From Candidatus Tectimicrobiota bacterium (GTDB lineage Bacteria; JACPUC01): DNA of 64,000 nucleotides. Positions 46,917 through 55,645 of this stretch are shown one piece after another. The translations under genes and the position numbers were made by a program. The stretch spans positions 124,001-188,000 of the forward strand of contig JACPUC010000001.1 in assembly GCA_016192455.1 (NCBI GenBank). The letters are read 5' to 3'. Within the stretch, counting starts at the first letter, position 1. The number at the start of each line of letters is the position of its first letter. The notes under the pieces were generated by a model. It was not told the origin of the DNA. It made no database searches and saw only the letters and a program-made list of their open reading frames with translations.

Positions 46917-47297
46917 CTACAGGCCCACGGCGTTGTTCCACATGCCGAGGCCCTGCCAGAATGCGATGACGGCGAAGAGCTCGGTGAGCTCCGCATCGTC
47001 GGCTCCCAGCGCCCGCAGCCGGCGGGTTTGCGCGTTCAGCCCGTACTGGCAGTTGGTGGCGGCGAAGATGGCGATGGCGAGCATCACCTTCGTTTTCGCG
47101 TCGATGCGCTTTGGCTCACTCACCGCCTTCATGTGCTGCCAGAACCCCTTGAAGAAGTCGGGATGATTTGCCATCATTCGGAAGGAATCGGGGATGAAGC
47201 CGAGCGCCGCGCGAACCTCAGCGAAGGCTGCCTTCAGATCGTCGGGGGCTGTCTCTTCCGGAACTGGTTGAAGCCGAGGAGCCGTAGTCACCGTCAT
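46917..47297 (-). CDS. AhpD-like/carboxymuconolactone decarboxylase family protein lacking the CxxC
   Basis: A 126-residue single AhpD-type domain (FAEVRAALGFIPDSFRMM, then DAKTKVMLAIAIFAATNCQYG). In the active-site segment NCQYGLNAQTRR the first Cys (Cys83) is kept but the second Cys is Gly86 and the usual His is Gln90, so peroxidase-type chemistry is unlikely. AAGGAG abuts the ATG; a GTG two codons later has better spacing and might be the real start. No UGA is involved. It may be a structural or regulatory relative. Confidence 0.8.
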   Translation of the reverse strand: MTVTTAPRLQPVPEETAPDDLKAAFAEVRAALGFIPDSFRMMANHPDFFKGFWQHMKAVSEPKRIDAKTKVMLAIAIFAATNCQYGLNAQTRRLRALGADDAELTELFAVIAFWQGLGMWNNAVGL

Positions 47298-47508
47298 CTC
47301 CTTCTTCAGAGTTCGAGTTTCAGCATGACGCTCCGCGGGGCGCAGCCCTGGAGGACCTCCAAGCGGTTGCGCCCGCGTCCGCCGCTCCCTCATCGTTCTC
47401 CCGAGGGGGGTGCGCCGAGCCTGGCCCGATCCCGCCGCTGGGGCGCGGCGCCATCAGCCGAGCAGGCCCTCACTTCCCAACCACGCCGTAGAACCACTGG
47501 AGACTCCC

Positions 47509-48420
47509 GTGCGCTTCGTTGACGCCCATGCCCATCTCTTGCCGGCCAAGCGGCTGGCCTCGCTCCTGCGCTGGGTCGAGCGCCGGCAACCGAGGCACCC
47601 CTACCCCGAGAGTACGCCGCTCGATCACCTGCTGCGGGAGTACCAGGAACTCGGCGTCGAGCTCGTCTTCAACATGATCTATCCGATCTTCGAGCGCACC
47701 ACCGAGGAGCTCAACCGCTTCAACTTCGAACTGGCCCGCAGCCGCGCCCCCAGAATCCTCGCCGTCGGCTCGCTGCATGTCAGCGATGCCGACAAGCTGG
47801 CCATCGTCGATACCTGCATGCAGACCTACGGCTTCCTGGGCCTCAAGTTCCACCCCTTCATCCAGCGCTTCCTGCCCTGGGACGAACGTCTCTTCCCGGT
47901 GTACGAGCGCATGAGCGAGCTGCGCCGACCGGTCTTCCTGCATACCGGCTTCGAGAAGTTCTATGACGCGGAGCTGCCCATTGAGAAGCTGGAGCGGGAG
48001 ATCCTGCAGCGCTTCCCCGAGCTGCCGCTCGTCTTCCTGCACGCCCTCTTCCCGCACTTTGACGAGGCGTTTCGACTCGTGGAGAGCTATCCGCACCTCT
48101 ACCTCGACCTGGCGAATGTTTACGGCAGCCTCGTCGCCCCGCCCTCCCCGGGTCTCCACGGGGAACCTCAGCCGGCTGCGCCCCGGCGGAAGCTCGAGCG
48201 CGCCGCGGAGCGCCTCTTCCAGGGCCTCGAGGTGTGGCACCATCGGGTGCTCTTCGGCACCGACCACCCGGCCGGCACCGGCACCTTACGGCAGATTTAC
48301 GCGTCCGCCTTGGCGATGCCTATCAGCGAGGCCGCCAAGGAGAGCATCTTCGGCGGAGCCGCCCTGGCACTCGTGGAGAAGTACTATGGAGCGTCCGGCC
48401 CCGCCGGCGCCGGGGAGTAA
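47509..48420 (+). CDS. Amidohydrolase, TIM-barrel (amidohydro_2 type)
   Basis: A 303-residue metal-dependent hydrolase or decarboxylase from a GTG start. Metal motif DAHAH (residues 5-9), then LGLKFHPFIQRF, VFLHTGFEKF, LVFLHALFPHFDEAFRL and FGTDHPAG give the expected metal ligands and Asp of the ACMSD/amidohydro_2 group. Length fits the group. Its decarboxylase-like relatives act on aromatic acids, in line with the UbiD genes, but substrate is not shown. Divergent from the AhpD-like gene. Confidence 0.85.
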   Translation: MRFVDAHAHLLPAKRLASLLRWVERRQPRHPYPESTPLDHLLREYQELGVELVFNMIYPIFERTTEELNRFNFELARSRAPRILAVGSLHVSDADKLAIVDTCMQTYGFLGLKFHPFIQRFLPWDERLFPVYERMSELRRPVFLHTGFEKFYDAELPIEKLEREILQRFPELPLVFLHALFPHFDEAFRLVESYPHLYLDLANVYGSLVAPPSPGLHGEPQPAAPRRKLERAAERLFQGLEVWHHRVLFGTDHPAGTGTLRQIYASALAMPISEAAKESIFGGAALALVEKYYGASGPAGAGE

Positions 48421-48484
48421 GCCACCCCTCGCCGAGGCTGACGGTCTCCTGACGGCTTCGTGACGCGCGTCGCCCACCGGTTCC

Positions 48485-49807
48485 TTACAGACCCACCCGC
48501 ACGCGCTCCGGCGACACGTGCTCGCGCAACGGAACATTGAGACGGGCGCTGTATCGCCGCGCCTCCGCCGTGACCGCTCCGGTGCACCAAATGGCCACCG
48601 CCGTGAGGGCGTCCTGCCGCAGCGCCGCCGCCAGGCGGTTGACGGTGCTGATGAAGGCGGCGTCCTTGGGCAGCAAGTCCGCCGCCTGGACGATGATCCC
48701 TTCCTGCCGCTCACGCAGGAAATCGAGCGCCACCTCCCCTTGCGACGTCGCCACGGCGCGGTTCAAGGCATAGATGGAGCCACGCGCTAGGTTCTCGGCC
48801 CGCATGATCTCGACGGCCTGCAAGGCGACCTCCACGGTGGCTTGATCCGGCAGGCCGGCGAGATGTTCGAGGCGCAGCGCCAGGCCGTCGACGTAGGAGA
48901 GGTTGCGCACTGTGTCGCGCAGACGAAGGAGCTGCGCGGTGCTGAAAGCCGGGCTGCGCGCCAGGCGCGCGGCAAGGGCGGTGTCGACGCCCAGGCGCAG
49001 GAGGTCCTCCCCCGCCTGCGCCCGCGCTGCTGGTGGGTCTTCAAGGTTCGCATACGCCGCGAGCTTGTAGGGCGAGTCGGCAAGCACGGGAACGGCGGGC
49101 TCGGCGCCGCGGAACGGAGTCAGGAGGTAGCCGCCGCGGAAGGTAAGCTTCTCCTCCTGGTAGGCGAGCGCCGTGTCGTCGATGAGGCGCTGCACGTAGG
49201 GGTTCGGGCTGTCGACTTCGAGGGTGAGCGAGGCGGCGGTGCGCGCCCGCAAGGAGCGGGAGAAGACGGGGGGCGGAGGGGTCGCGGCTGGCTGGGGGGG
49301 CTCGGGCGGTCGGCCGCCGCTCGCCGTGAACGTCTCTTTCAGCTTGCCACCCAGGCGCTGCAGGCCCCGCCCGACGTCCCGACCAACCTCCTTCGTCGTT
49401 TCCAGCGGGTGGAGCACCGCGCTTCTCGCCCCCTCCACCGTCGATTTCAGGACGGCGCCGCCCGAACGATCCGACGGGGAGCGCCCGAGCAAGCGGTCGA
49501 GCATCGGCCGGGCGGCCTCGATGACGCGGACTTCGTGCAGCGTGCGGAGAAGCTCGCCCATGCCGTAGATGTGGTAGACCGCATGGGGGGCATCGATGGT
49601 GAAGCGGTAGAAGCGGTTGACCAGGAGCACCTCGGGGAGGATGGTGTAGACCTTCGTCTGCGCTGCGATGCCGGGCGGCAGCCGCACCTCCGCCAGAGGG
49701 ACCTTGGTGAGTTCCTCAACCGGCTCCTGCGCCGGCGTGCGGGGCGCTCCGGTCGTCCAGATGGCAACAGCCACCGCGCCGGCGGCCGCCCACCGCATCC
49801 AGCCCAT
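48485..49807 (-). CDS. Secreted protein of unknown function
   Basis: A 440-residue protein with a signal peptide of about 26 residues (ending TPAQ). The N-domain (50-110) has IAAQTKVYTILPEVLLVNRFYRFTIDAPHAVYHIYGMGELLRTL, followed by a helical region, a Pro-rich linker (PPEPPQPAATPPPP) and an all-helical C-terminal half rich in Leu and Ala. No enzyme motif seen. I do not recognise the family. Convergent with the amidohydrolase. Confidence 0.6.
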   Translation of the reverse strand: MGWMRWAAAGAVAVAIWTTGAPRTPAQEPVEELTKVPLAEVRLPPGIAAQTKVYTILPEVLLVNRFYRFTIDAPHAVYHIYGMGELLRTLHEVRVIEAARPMLDRLLGRSPSDRSGGAVLKSTVEGARSAVLHPLETTKEVGRDVGRGLQRLGGKLKETFTASGGRPPEPPQPAATPPPPVFSRSLRARTAASLTLEVDSPNPYVQRLIDDTALAYQEEKLTFRGGYLLTPFRGAEPAVPVLADSPYKLAAYANLEDPPAARAQAGEDLLRLGVDTALAARLARSPAFSTAQLLRLRDTVRNLSYVDGLALRLEHLAGLPDQATVEVALQAVEIMRAENLARGSIYALNRAVATSQGEVALDFLRERQEGIIVQAADLLPKDAAFISTVNRLAAALRQDALTAVAIWCTGAVTAEARRYSARLNVPLREHVSPERVRVGL

Positions 49808-49903
49808 GCTTCGACTCCTCGAACCTGTCGGGCGCGCCGCGCCGGCGGCGGCAGGGGCGCGCTCCCCGCCCCGCCCGCGTGCCGTCCCGGCGCCCGCGGC
49901 CGC

Positions 49904-50707
49904 TCACGCCGTTGCGGCCAGGCCAGCCTTCACCGCCGCGACGACCAGCCTTACCATGGCGTCGTAGAAGTACTCTCCCTCCTCAGGCGTGGCGGCCGCC
50001 GGGTCGCCGAAGTAGCCATCCACGCCGCCGGCCTCGCGCAGCGTCTTCGCTCCGAACTGGCGCCCCGCGGCGATGCTTTTCCACACCGGCTGCAGCGTGC
50101 GGGCGCGGTCGAGGTGCACGAGCTCCGGTTGCGCCTGCAGCACGAGCGAGGTCTCAAAGGAGCCGCCGTGAATGGCCCCTTCCTTGAACTCGCGCGTTGG
50201 CTCGCCGGCGAAGGCAGGCTTGCGCATGTTCGGCACGGCAACCCGCGCCCGGTGCTCGGCTTCGAGCTCCGCCTTCACTTTGAAGAGGGTGCCCAGGTGC
50301 TCCGGGGCCAGGTGGTGATTGGTGATGCAGAGATTGGTGAACCCCTGCGCGATGACGCTGGCGAGGACATCCTTCACCAGGGCCGCAAGGGTCGCTTCGC
50401 TGATTGTCACGGTGCCGGGGTAATCGGCGGTGCTCCTGGTGACGCCATAGAGGATCGGCGGCAGGAGGAGCACTTCGATCCCCTCGGCCAGCAGGGCCTG
50501 GGCGGCGCGCTGGGCCGTCTCCACGCCGATCACCCAGTCCGTGCTCAGCGGCAGGTGCGGCCCATGCCCCTCCGTCGCGCCGACCGGCAGGATGGCCGAC
50601 CTGCAGCGCCGCGCCAGAGCCGCGAACTCGGTCGAGGTCATGTTCGACAGGATGTGCAGCGCCGCGCCCTTGGCTGCGGGCGCCTCGAGTTTTCCTTCGT
50701 GCCTCAT
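49904..50707 (-). CDS. Creatininase-family amidohydrolase
   Basis: A 267-residue creatininase/MftE-type metalloenzyme. The metal motif PVGATEGHGPHLPLSTD supplies Glu46, His48 and Asp57 (with His51), and later ITNHHLAPEHLGTL and GAIHGGSFETSLVL supply the second set of ligands. GAGG lies before the ATG at 50707. Relatives hydrolyse creatinine or act on riboflavin intermediates or mycofactocin precursors; none of the partner genes of those pathways is here, so the substrate is open. Confidence 0.88.
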   Translation of the reverse strand: MRHEGKLEAPAAKGAALHILSNMTSTEFAALARRCRSAILPVGATEGHGPHLPLSTDWVIGVETAQRAAQALLAEGIEVLLLPPILYGVTRSTADYPGTVTISEATLAALVKDVLASVIAQGFTNLCITNHHLAPEHLGTLFKVKAELEAEHRARVAVPNMRKPAFAGEPTREFKEGAIHGGSFETSLVLQAQPELVHLDRARTLQPVWKSIAAGRQFGAKTLREAGGVDGYFGDPAAATPEEGEYFYDAMVRLVVAAVKAGLAATA

Positions 50708-50932
50708 TGCTGCCTCATTGCCGGGACCCCCGGCGTCCCCGGCTTTGCAGGGAACGTGAGAGGGGTGCCCAACGCTCAGGGGTCGGCCTCCTTGGCAATC
50801 CGCGGCGGGTCCCGAGGAACGACTGCGGAGAGAGCTCTCTTCCCCCTCACGCGCGCCTGGGACGGGGACCACTGCCGGCCACGCACGGCGGCGCCATGCG
50901 GACTACGGTCCGCGGCCGCCGGGAGTCCTCAG

Positions 50933-51346
50933 CTACCAGCAGGCGATTGCCTCAACCTCGATGAGCAGGTCCGGCCAGACCAGGCTGTCGATCACCAGCA
51001 GCGTGTTGGGAGGGTAGTTCCCGTTCGGGAACCACTTGGGATACGTCTCCTTGCGAATCTCGAAGAACTTATGGATGTTCTCGTAGTTCGTTAGGAAGGT
51101 GCGCAGTTGCACGATGTTGGCGAACGAGGCGCCCTCCGAGACGAGCAGGTTGCGGAGGTTCTCGTACGCCAGCATGTACTGGGCGCGGAAATCCCCCTTG
51201 CCCACCAGGTTGCCTTTGATATCGTTGGCAACCTGCCCTGAGATGAAGCTGATCTTGGAAAAACTCTTCGTATCGAGGGTGAATGCATGGGAGTATGCGC
51301 CAATCGGCGTAGCAATGGTGGACGGCTTGACGACCTTGACGTTCAT
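50933..51346 (-). CDS. RidA family protein
   Basis: A 137-residue YjgF/RidA-type protein, trimeric enamine/imine deaminase family. Features: GAYSHAFTL, ISGQVANDIKGNLVGKGDF, AYENLRNLLVSEGASFANIVQLRTFLTN and the end LLIEVEAIACW. The conserved Arg of the active site is in QLRTFLTN. TGAGGAGG precedes the ATG at 51346. It is downstream of no obvious PLP enzyme; the creatininase gene is next on the same strand and could share its transcript. Confidence 0.88.
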   Translation of the reverse strand: MNVKVVKPSTIATPIGAYSHAFTLDTKSFSKISFISGQVANDIKGNLVGKGDFRAQYMLAYENLRNLLVSEGASFANIVQLRTFLTNYENIHKFFEIRKETYPKWFPNGNYPPNTLLVIDSLVWPDLLIEVEAIACW

Positions 51347-51624
51347 GCGATGCCTCCTCAGATTCCGCGATGATTGCACGCCCCATTGCCCCGAATTGTG
51401 CGCCAGGTGGGAAGTGAAACGCAAGTCTTCCGCTGACGCCTGGGGAGCGGCACGCGGCTCCCCCGGGCAGGGAGGGCCCGCGACCAGAGGGCTTGCGGGC
51501 GCGAGGGGAGCGCCGTATCTTTCTGCATGCCCCGCTGGGCGCGTTCCCCCAGCCGGGGCGGATCGCTCCGAAGCTCGGCAGGTGCGCGCCGGCGTCAGGC
51601 ATGGGGCTTCAAAGGATGTTGGAG

Positions 51625-52740
51625 ATGGCCTTCGTGAGACGCACCCTCCTCATTGCCCTGGTGATCATCGCGGCGGCGCTGGCCCTTGCCGCCTACGCCG
51701 CGGTGGACCGCTTCGAGCTGGCCCTGCCGGGCAAGGTCTTCTCCTTCCCGGAGGACCACGCCTCGCATCCCAGCTTTCAGACGGAGTGGTGGTACCACAC
51801 CGGCCACCTGAAGACGAAGGAGGGCCGCAGCTTCGGCTTCGAGATCACCTTCTTCCGCCGCCGCACCGACAGCGGCGCGCTCTCGACCGACCCCTCGAGC
51901 TGGTCCGCCAAGCACCTCTACCTGGCGCACTTCGCGGTGACCGATGAGACCGCCCGCCGCTTCCGCTACGCCGAGAAGATCAACCGGCCCGGCCTCGGCG
52001 TGGCCGGGGCTGACGAGCTGCGCTACCACGTCTGGAACGAGGACTGGCTGGTCGAGCGCCTCGGCGGCGTCTTCCACCTGAAGGCGAGCATGGAGGGCTA
52101 CGCCGTCAACCTCATCCTGACGCCGGAGAAGCCGCCGGTCATCCACGGCGTGCCAGGGGAGGGCATGCACCGCAAGGGACCGGGGAAGGGCAACGCCTCG
52201 CACTACTACAGCATGACGCGCCTGCGCACCGAGGGCTTCCTGACGCTCGAGGGGCGTGCCCTCGAGGTGAGCGGCCACACCTGGATGGATCACGAATTCG
52301 GCAGCAACCAGTTGCGGCCGGAGGTGGCGGGCTGGGACTGGTTCAGCATGCAGCTTGACGACGGCACCGACCTCATGGTCTACCACCTGCGGCGCAAGGA
52401 CGGCGGCATCGACCCCTACTCCACCGGCAGCGTGGTTGGGGCCGACGGCTCCTCGCGTCATCTGCCGTTCGGCAGCTTCACCATCGCCGCCACGGGAAGC
52501 TGGACCAGCCCGCAGAGCGCCGCGCGCTACCCCATGGGCTGGCGGGTGGAAGTCCCCTCGGAGAAGCTGGCCGTGACCCTCGAGCCGGCGCTGGAAGACC
52601 AGGAGCTGGTCACCAAGGCCTCGACGCGCGTCACCTACTGGGAAGGAAGCGTCCGCATTCGCGGCACGAAAGCCGGCAAGCCGATCAGCGGCCTGGGCTA
52701 CGTGGAGATGGTCGGGTACGCCAAGCCGATCGAGCTGTGA
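51625..52740 (+). CDS. Lipocalin-like/AttH-CrtC family predicted secreted hydrolase
   Basis: A 371-residue protein of the COG5621/AttH family related to hydroxyneurosporene synthase (carotenoid 1,2-hydratase). N-terminal hydrophobic anchor (residues 6-26), then FPEDHASHPSFQTEWWYHTGHLKT, FGFEITFFRR, HYYSMTRLRTEG, and GHTWMDHEFGSNQLRPEVAGWDWFSMQLDDGTDLMVYHLR, the hallmark motif. The ATG at 51625 has AAAGGA 8 bases upstream; ATGs at 51601 and 51616 are alternatives. Likely exported; substrate unknown, and no other carotenoid genes are present. Confidence 0.85.
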   Translation: MAFVRRTLLIALVIIAAALALAAYAAVDRFELALPGKVFSFPEDHASHPSFQTEWWYHTGHLKTKEGRSFGFEITFFRRRTDSGALSTDPSSWSAKHLYLAHFAVTDETARRFRYAEKINRPGLGVAGADELRYHVWNEDWLVERLGGVFHLKASMEGYAVNLILTPEKPPVIHGVPGEGMHRKGPGKGNASHYYSMTRLRTEGFLTLEGRALEVSGHTWMDHEFGSNQLRPEVAGWDWFSMQLDDGTDLMVYHLRRKDGGIDPYSTGSVVGADGSSRHLPFGSFTIAATGSWTSPQSAARYPMGWRVEVPSEKLAVTLEPALEDQELVTKASTRVTYWEGSVRIRGTKAGKPISGLGYVEMVGYAKPIEL

Positions 52741-52857
52741 GAGGGGGCCGGTGGTGGGCGCGAGCCTGGGTGGCTAGTGATTTCATTCACCCTCAACGCC
52801 CCCGCTCTGACGGCCTAATTGTTGCTTGTAATATAAGCTGCAGTGTGCTACCAGGGA

Positions 52858-52873
52858 CTTGGTAAGTACCAAG
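52858..52873. promoter_or_regulatory. Perfect palindrome upstream of the toxin-antitoxin pair
   Basis: CTTGGTA-AG-TACCAAG is a perfect 7-bp inverted repeat ending 19 bases before the antitoxin ATG. A TAATATAAG stretch (about 52830) just upstream could be the -10 region. Position fits an operator for autoregulation of the pair. Confidence 0.45.
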
Positions 52874-52891
52874 CGGAGAAGGGAGAGGGCC

Positions 52892-53449
52892 ATGAGACTC
52901 GTATTCAACGAACGCAAGGCAGCCCAAGCGGCCGCGTTTCTACTTCGCCTCCATGGTGGAAGCATGAATTACATGGCCCTCATTAAATTACTCTATTTGG
53001 CGGACCGCCAAGCATTGGTGGAGACAGGATTACCTATTACGGGAGACAAAATGGTATCAATGCCGCATGGTCCTGTACTAAGCTTAATCTATGACAGAAT
53101 TAACCTCGGGAATCCCCATGATTCAACTGCCTGGTTTGAATATATCACGGAGCCAACCCATTACGAGGTAGAATTAGCCAAACAAGGTGAAGAAACGGAC
53201 GAGTTGTCTCGATATGAGATGAACGTGCTTCAACTCATCTACAATCAATATGGTAGCTTGGATAAATGGCTTCTGCGAGACGTAACGCATACCTTGCCAG
53301 AATGGGAAGATCCCCACGGGTCGTCAATGCCGATAGACCCTGCTGACATCCTCCGAGCTGCCGGGAAGTCACCGAAGGAGATTGAAAGAATCGTCGCCGA
53401 TGCGGAAGAACTCTGCTTCTTCAATTCTCTCGATCGGCCTACCAAATGA
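52892..53449 (+). CDS. Panacea-domain antitoxin (DUF4065/SocA-like)
   Basis: A 185-residue protein with the Panacea/SocA fold: AAQAAAFLLRLHGGSMNYMALIKLLYLADRQAL near the start, then TGDKMVSMPHGPVLSLIYDRINL and LRDVTHTLPEWEDPHG. Panacea proteins are antitoxins of type II-like pairs (PanA) and are known to accept many unrelated toxins. Lower GC than its neighbours suggests transfer. GGGAGAGG precedes the ATG. The downstream gene overlaps by 4 bases (ATGA), the expected arrangement for an antitoxin and its toxin. Confidence 0.85.
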   Translation: MRLVFNERKAAQAAAFLLRLHGGSMNYMALIKLLYLADRQALVETGLPITGDKMVSMPHGPVLSLIYDRINLGNPHDSTAWFEYITEPTHYEVELAKQGEETDELSRYEMNVLQLIYNQYGSLDKWLLRDVTHTLPEWEDPHGSSMPIDPADILRAAGKSPKEIERIVADAEELCFFNSLDRPTK

Positions 53450-53832
53450 ATCTCCGCGATTCATTCCTCAACCATAATCCGGGTAGCTACACGCACCTGT
53501 GGATTGTAGCTTCTAATCCGAGTTTGGACGGCTCCAGGGTTATTTTCAATGTAACAACCTGGCATGACGGATGCGATGAGAGCTGCATTCTTCAGGCGGG
53601 AGATCATCCCTTTGTGCATCATAAGTCCTTTATTGCCTACCGGAGAGGACAATTACTTCTTTCACAGGCCTTAGAAATTATGCAGAAGATGGGGTACTAT
53701 CAGCAGATGCCGCCTGTCTCTAGGGAACTGCTGTATAGAATTCAATCTGGTGCGCTAAAATCCGACTTTACCGCCCAACGCCTCCAGAAGCTTGTGAGGG
53801 AGTCAATGATTGAGCCACCGGAGCTTTCTTAG
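53446..53832 (+). CDS. Putative toxin partner of the Panacea antitoxin
   Basis: A 128-residue protein coupled to the antitoxin by an ATGA overlap. It has VIFNVTTWHDGCDESCILQAGDHPF and a VHHKSFIAYRRGQ strand, the pattern of a small beta-barrel protein like PemK/MazF-type toxins (a fold guess by eye, not a match). AT-rich base composition is shared with the antitoxin gene. The alternative is an unrelated accessory protein. The C-terminal 60 residues are helical. Confidence 0.65.
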   Translation: MNLRDSFLNHNPGSYTHLWIVASNPSLDGSRVIFNVTTWHDGCDESCILQAGDHPFVHHKSFIAYRRGQLLLSQALEIMQKMGYYQQMPPVSRELLYRIQSGALKSDFTAQRLQKLVRESMIEPPELS

Positions 53833-54010
53833 TCAATGTGCTAGCTGTTTCCTTTAGCAACCTTATCACACAGTTGGTGGGATAACTTTACAAGATGGCA
53901 AGCAAGAAGATACTATACTCACAAAACGTATGGCGATTGCCTTCTCACGATGGTACGATAGAACAACTGTGGCATCCCTACGTCAGGACCCCAGCAATGA
54001 GTACCGCGGT

Positions 54011-54928
54011 ATGAAAATCTGCGTCCTCGGCGGCGGCGGCACCCTCGGCTCGGCGGCGGCGTACACCCTTGCAGAGCATGAGCTGGCCGAGGAGATCGTC
54101 CTCCTCGACACCAGTGAGAACCTGGCGCGCTGTCACGCCATCGACATCAACCATGCCATGGCCTGGCACAGCACCACTCAGGTGCGCGTTGGTGGGCAGG
54201 CGGACCTGGCGGGGGCGGGCATCGTCCTCTGCTGCGCCGGCGCGCCGCGGGTGGCGGCGGCGTCGCGTCTCCAGTACCTGAACGCCGGCGCGGCGATCAT
54301 CCGCGAGCTGGTGGCCGACCTCGACCGTTACTGCCCCGACGCCGTCATCATCACGGCCACCAACCCGATCGACACCATGAACGCCCTCCTGCACCGGCAC
54401 TCGCGGCGGCCGCGCGAGCGCCTCCTGGGCTACAACCGCAACGACACGTCGCGCTTCCGCTGGCTGGTGGCGCGCGATTTCGGCGTGCCGGTCACGGAGG
54501 TGGAGGCGTTCGTGATGGGCGAGCACGGCGATTCCCAGGTGCCGATCTTCTCGCGGGTGCGCATCAACGGCAAGCCGCTGGAGATCAGCCCGGAGCAGAA
54601 GGATTCCATGCGGGCAGGCATCGACTACTTCTGGAGGGAATGGCAGGAGCTGCGCGTGCCCCGCACCCCCGGCTGGACCTCGGCGCAGGGCTTCCGCGAT
54701 CTCGTCGAGGCGATCGTCACCGACAGCGGCCGCCTGCAACCCGCTTCGATCAACCTCGAAGGGGAGTACGGCCACACGGGCATCAGCATCGGCGTGCCCT
54801 GCCGCCTCGGCGCCGGGGGGATGAAGGAGGTCGCGAGGTGGGAATTGGCGCCGGATGAGCGGGCGGCGTTCGACGCCTCGGTGGAGAAGATGCGGGAGGT
54901 GCTGGCCAGCCTGGAGGAGGGGAGCTAG
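54011..54928 (+). CDS. Lactate/malate dehydrogenase family protein
   Basis: A 305-residue NAD(P)-dependent 2-hydroxyacid dehydrogenase. Rossmann start MKICVLGGGGTLGSAAAYTL, then EIVLLDTSENLARCHAIDINHA, NPIDTMNALL, and catalytic His172 in FVMGEHGDSQVPIFS. The substrate-orientation segment is GYNRNDTSRFRWLVA rather than the usual GTxLDSARFR, so substrate discrimination between malate, lactate or another hydroxyacid is uncertain. The ATG at 54011 is preferred because sequence before it is not family-like. Lies after the low-GC toxin-antitoxin pair. Confidence 0.9.
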   Translation: MKICVLGGGGTLGSAAAYTLAEHELAEEIVLLDTSENLARCHAIDINHAMAWHSTTQVRVGGQADLAGAGIVLCCAGAPRVAAASRLQYLNAGAAIIRELVADLDRYCPDAVIITATNPIDTMNALLHRHSRRPRERLLGYNRNDTSRFRWLVARDFGVPVTEVEAFVMGEHGDSQVPIFSRVRINGKPLEISPEQKDSMRAGIDYFWREWQELRVPRTPGWTSAQGFRDLVEAIVTDSGRLQPASINLEGEYGHTGISIGVPCRLGAGGMKEVARWELAPDERAAFDASVEKMREVLASLEEGS

Positions 54929-54993
54929 CGTCGCGTCGCCAACGCTCGTTCGCTGGAAAGCCAGCGTTATTTCCAATCCAAGGCAGGTGCTCT

Positions 54994-55055
54994 GCGAGGA
55001 AGCCTCGCCCCCTCGCGCACCCCATTCGCGCGAGCTGCCGCGCAGCTCGCGGGCC
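54994..55055 (+). repeat. Dispersed palindromic repeat, family A, copy 2
   Basis: GCGAGGAAGC, CCCCTCGCGCACCCC and the core CGAGCTGCCGCGCAGCTCG (55031-55049) occur in the same order as in copies 1 and 3, with one loop change. It lies between the dehydrogenase and pentapeptide genes. Confidence 0.75.
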
Positions 55056-55111
55056 GCAGACATCCGCCAGGAAGAGCGGAGCCGCCTGCAAGCGCCTAGA
55101 AGGAGGGGAGG

Positions 55112-55606
55112 ATGGCCGAATTGCGCGACGAGATCAAGCCGGTTGCTGGTGGGTCGTACGATTACACCGACTTGCGCGGGGTGAACTGCGCCGGCGCCAA
55201 CCTCGAGGAGGCGCGCTTCTACCGCAGCCGCTTGGTGGATGCCGCCCTGCAGGGCGCCAACCTGCGGCGCGCCTACCTCTTCGAGGCGGACCTCGAAGGG
55301 GCGGACCTCAGCAACGCCGACCTGCGCGGCGCCTTCCTCACCGAGGCGAACCTCAAATATTGCAACTTCAGCGGCGCTAACCTGGCCGGCGCCAATCTCT
55401 CCGGCAGCAAGCTCACCGGCGCCAACTTTCGGGGCGCCAACCTCAGCAAGGCGATCCTCGCCCGCATCAACTTCAATGGCGCGGACCTGCGGGAGGCCAC
55501 GCTCGACGGCGCGTTCATGTATGAGTCCACCTTCAAGGGCGCCCTGCTGGACGACCTGAGCAAGGCGGTCTACATGCAGCGCCCGCCGTTCACCAACGCG
55601 CCGTAG
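55112..55606 (+). CDS. Pentapeptide repeat protein
   Basis: A 164-residue right-handed quadrilateral beta-helix protein. From residue 20 nearly the whole chain is A(D/N)LxG-type pentapeptides, about 24 units (GANLRRAYLFEADLEGADLSNADLRGAF and on). GAAGGAGGGGAGG precedes the ATG. Family members range from gyrase-mimicking resistance proteins to structural proteins; there is no sign of which. It stands alone, preceded by a palindromic repeat. Confidence 0.92.
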   Translation: MAELRDEIKPVAGGSYDYTDLRGVNCAGANLEEARFYRSRLVDAALQGANLRRAYLFEADLEGADLSNADLRGAFLTEANLKYCNFSGANLAGANLSGSKLTGANFRGANLSKAILARINFNGADLREATLDGAFMYESTFKGALLDDLSKAVYMQRPPFTNAP

Positions 55607-55645
55607 CCTGCCGCGGAGGTTGCACCTCGGCCCCCATCCAGCCGT

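Noticed and set aside
46917-47297. A third selenoprotein (AhpD-like)
   Set aside because: No in-frame UGA at the active site; the codon is Gly.
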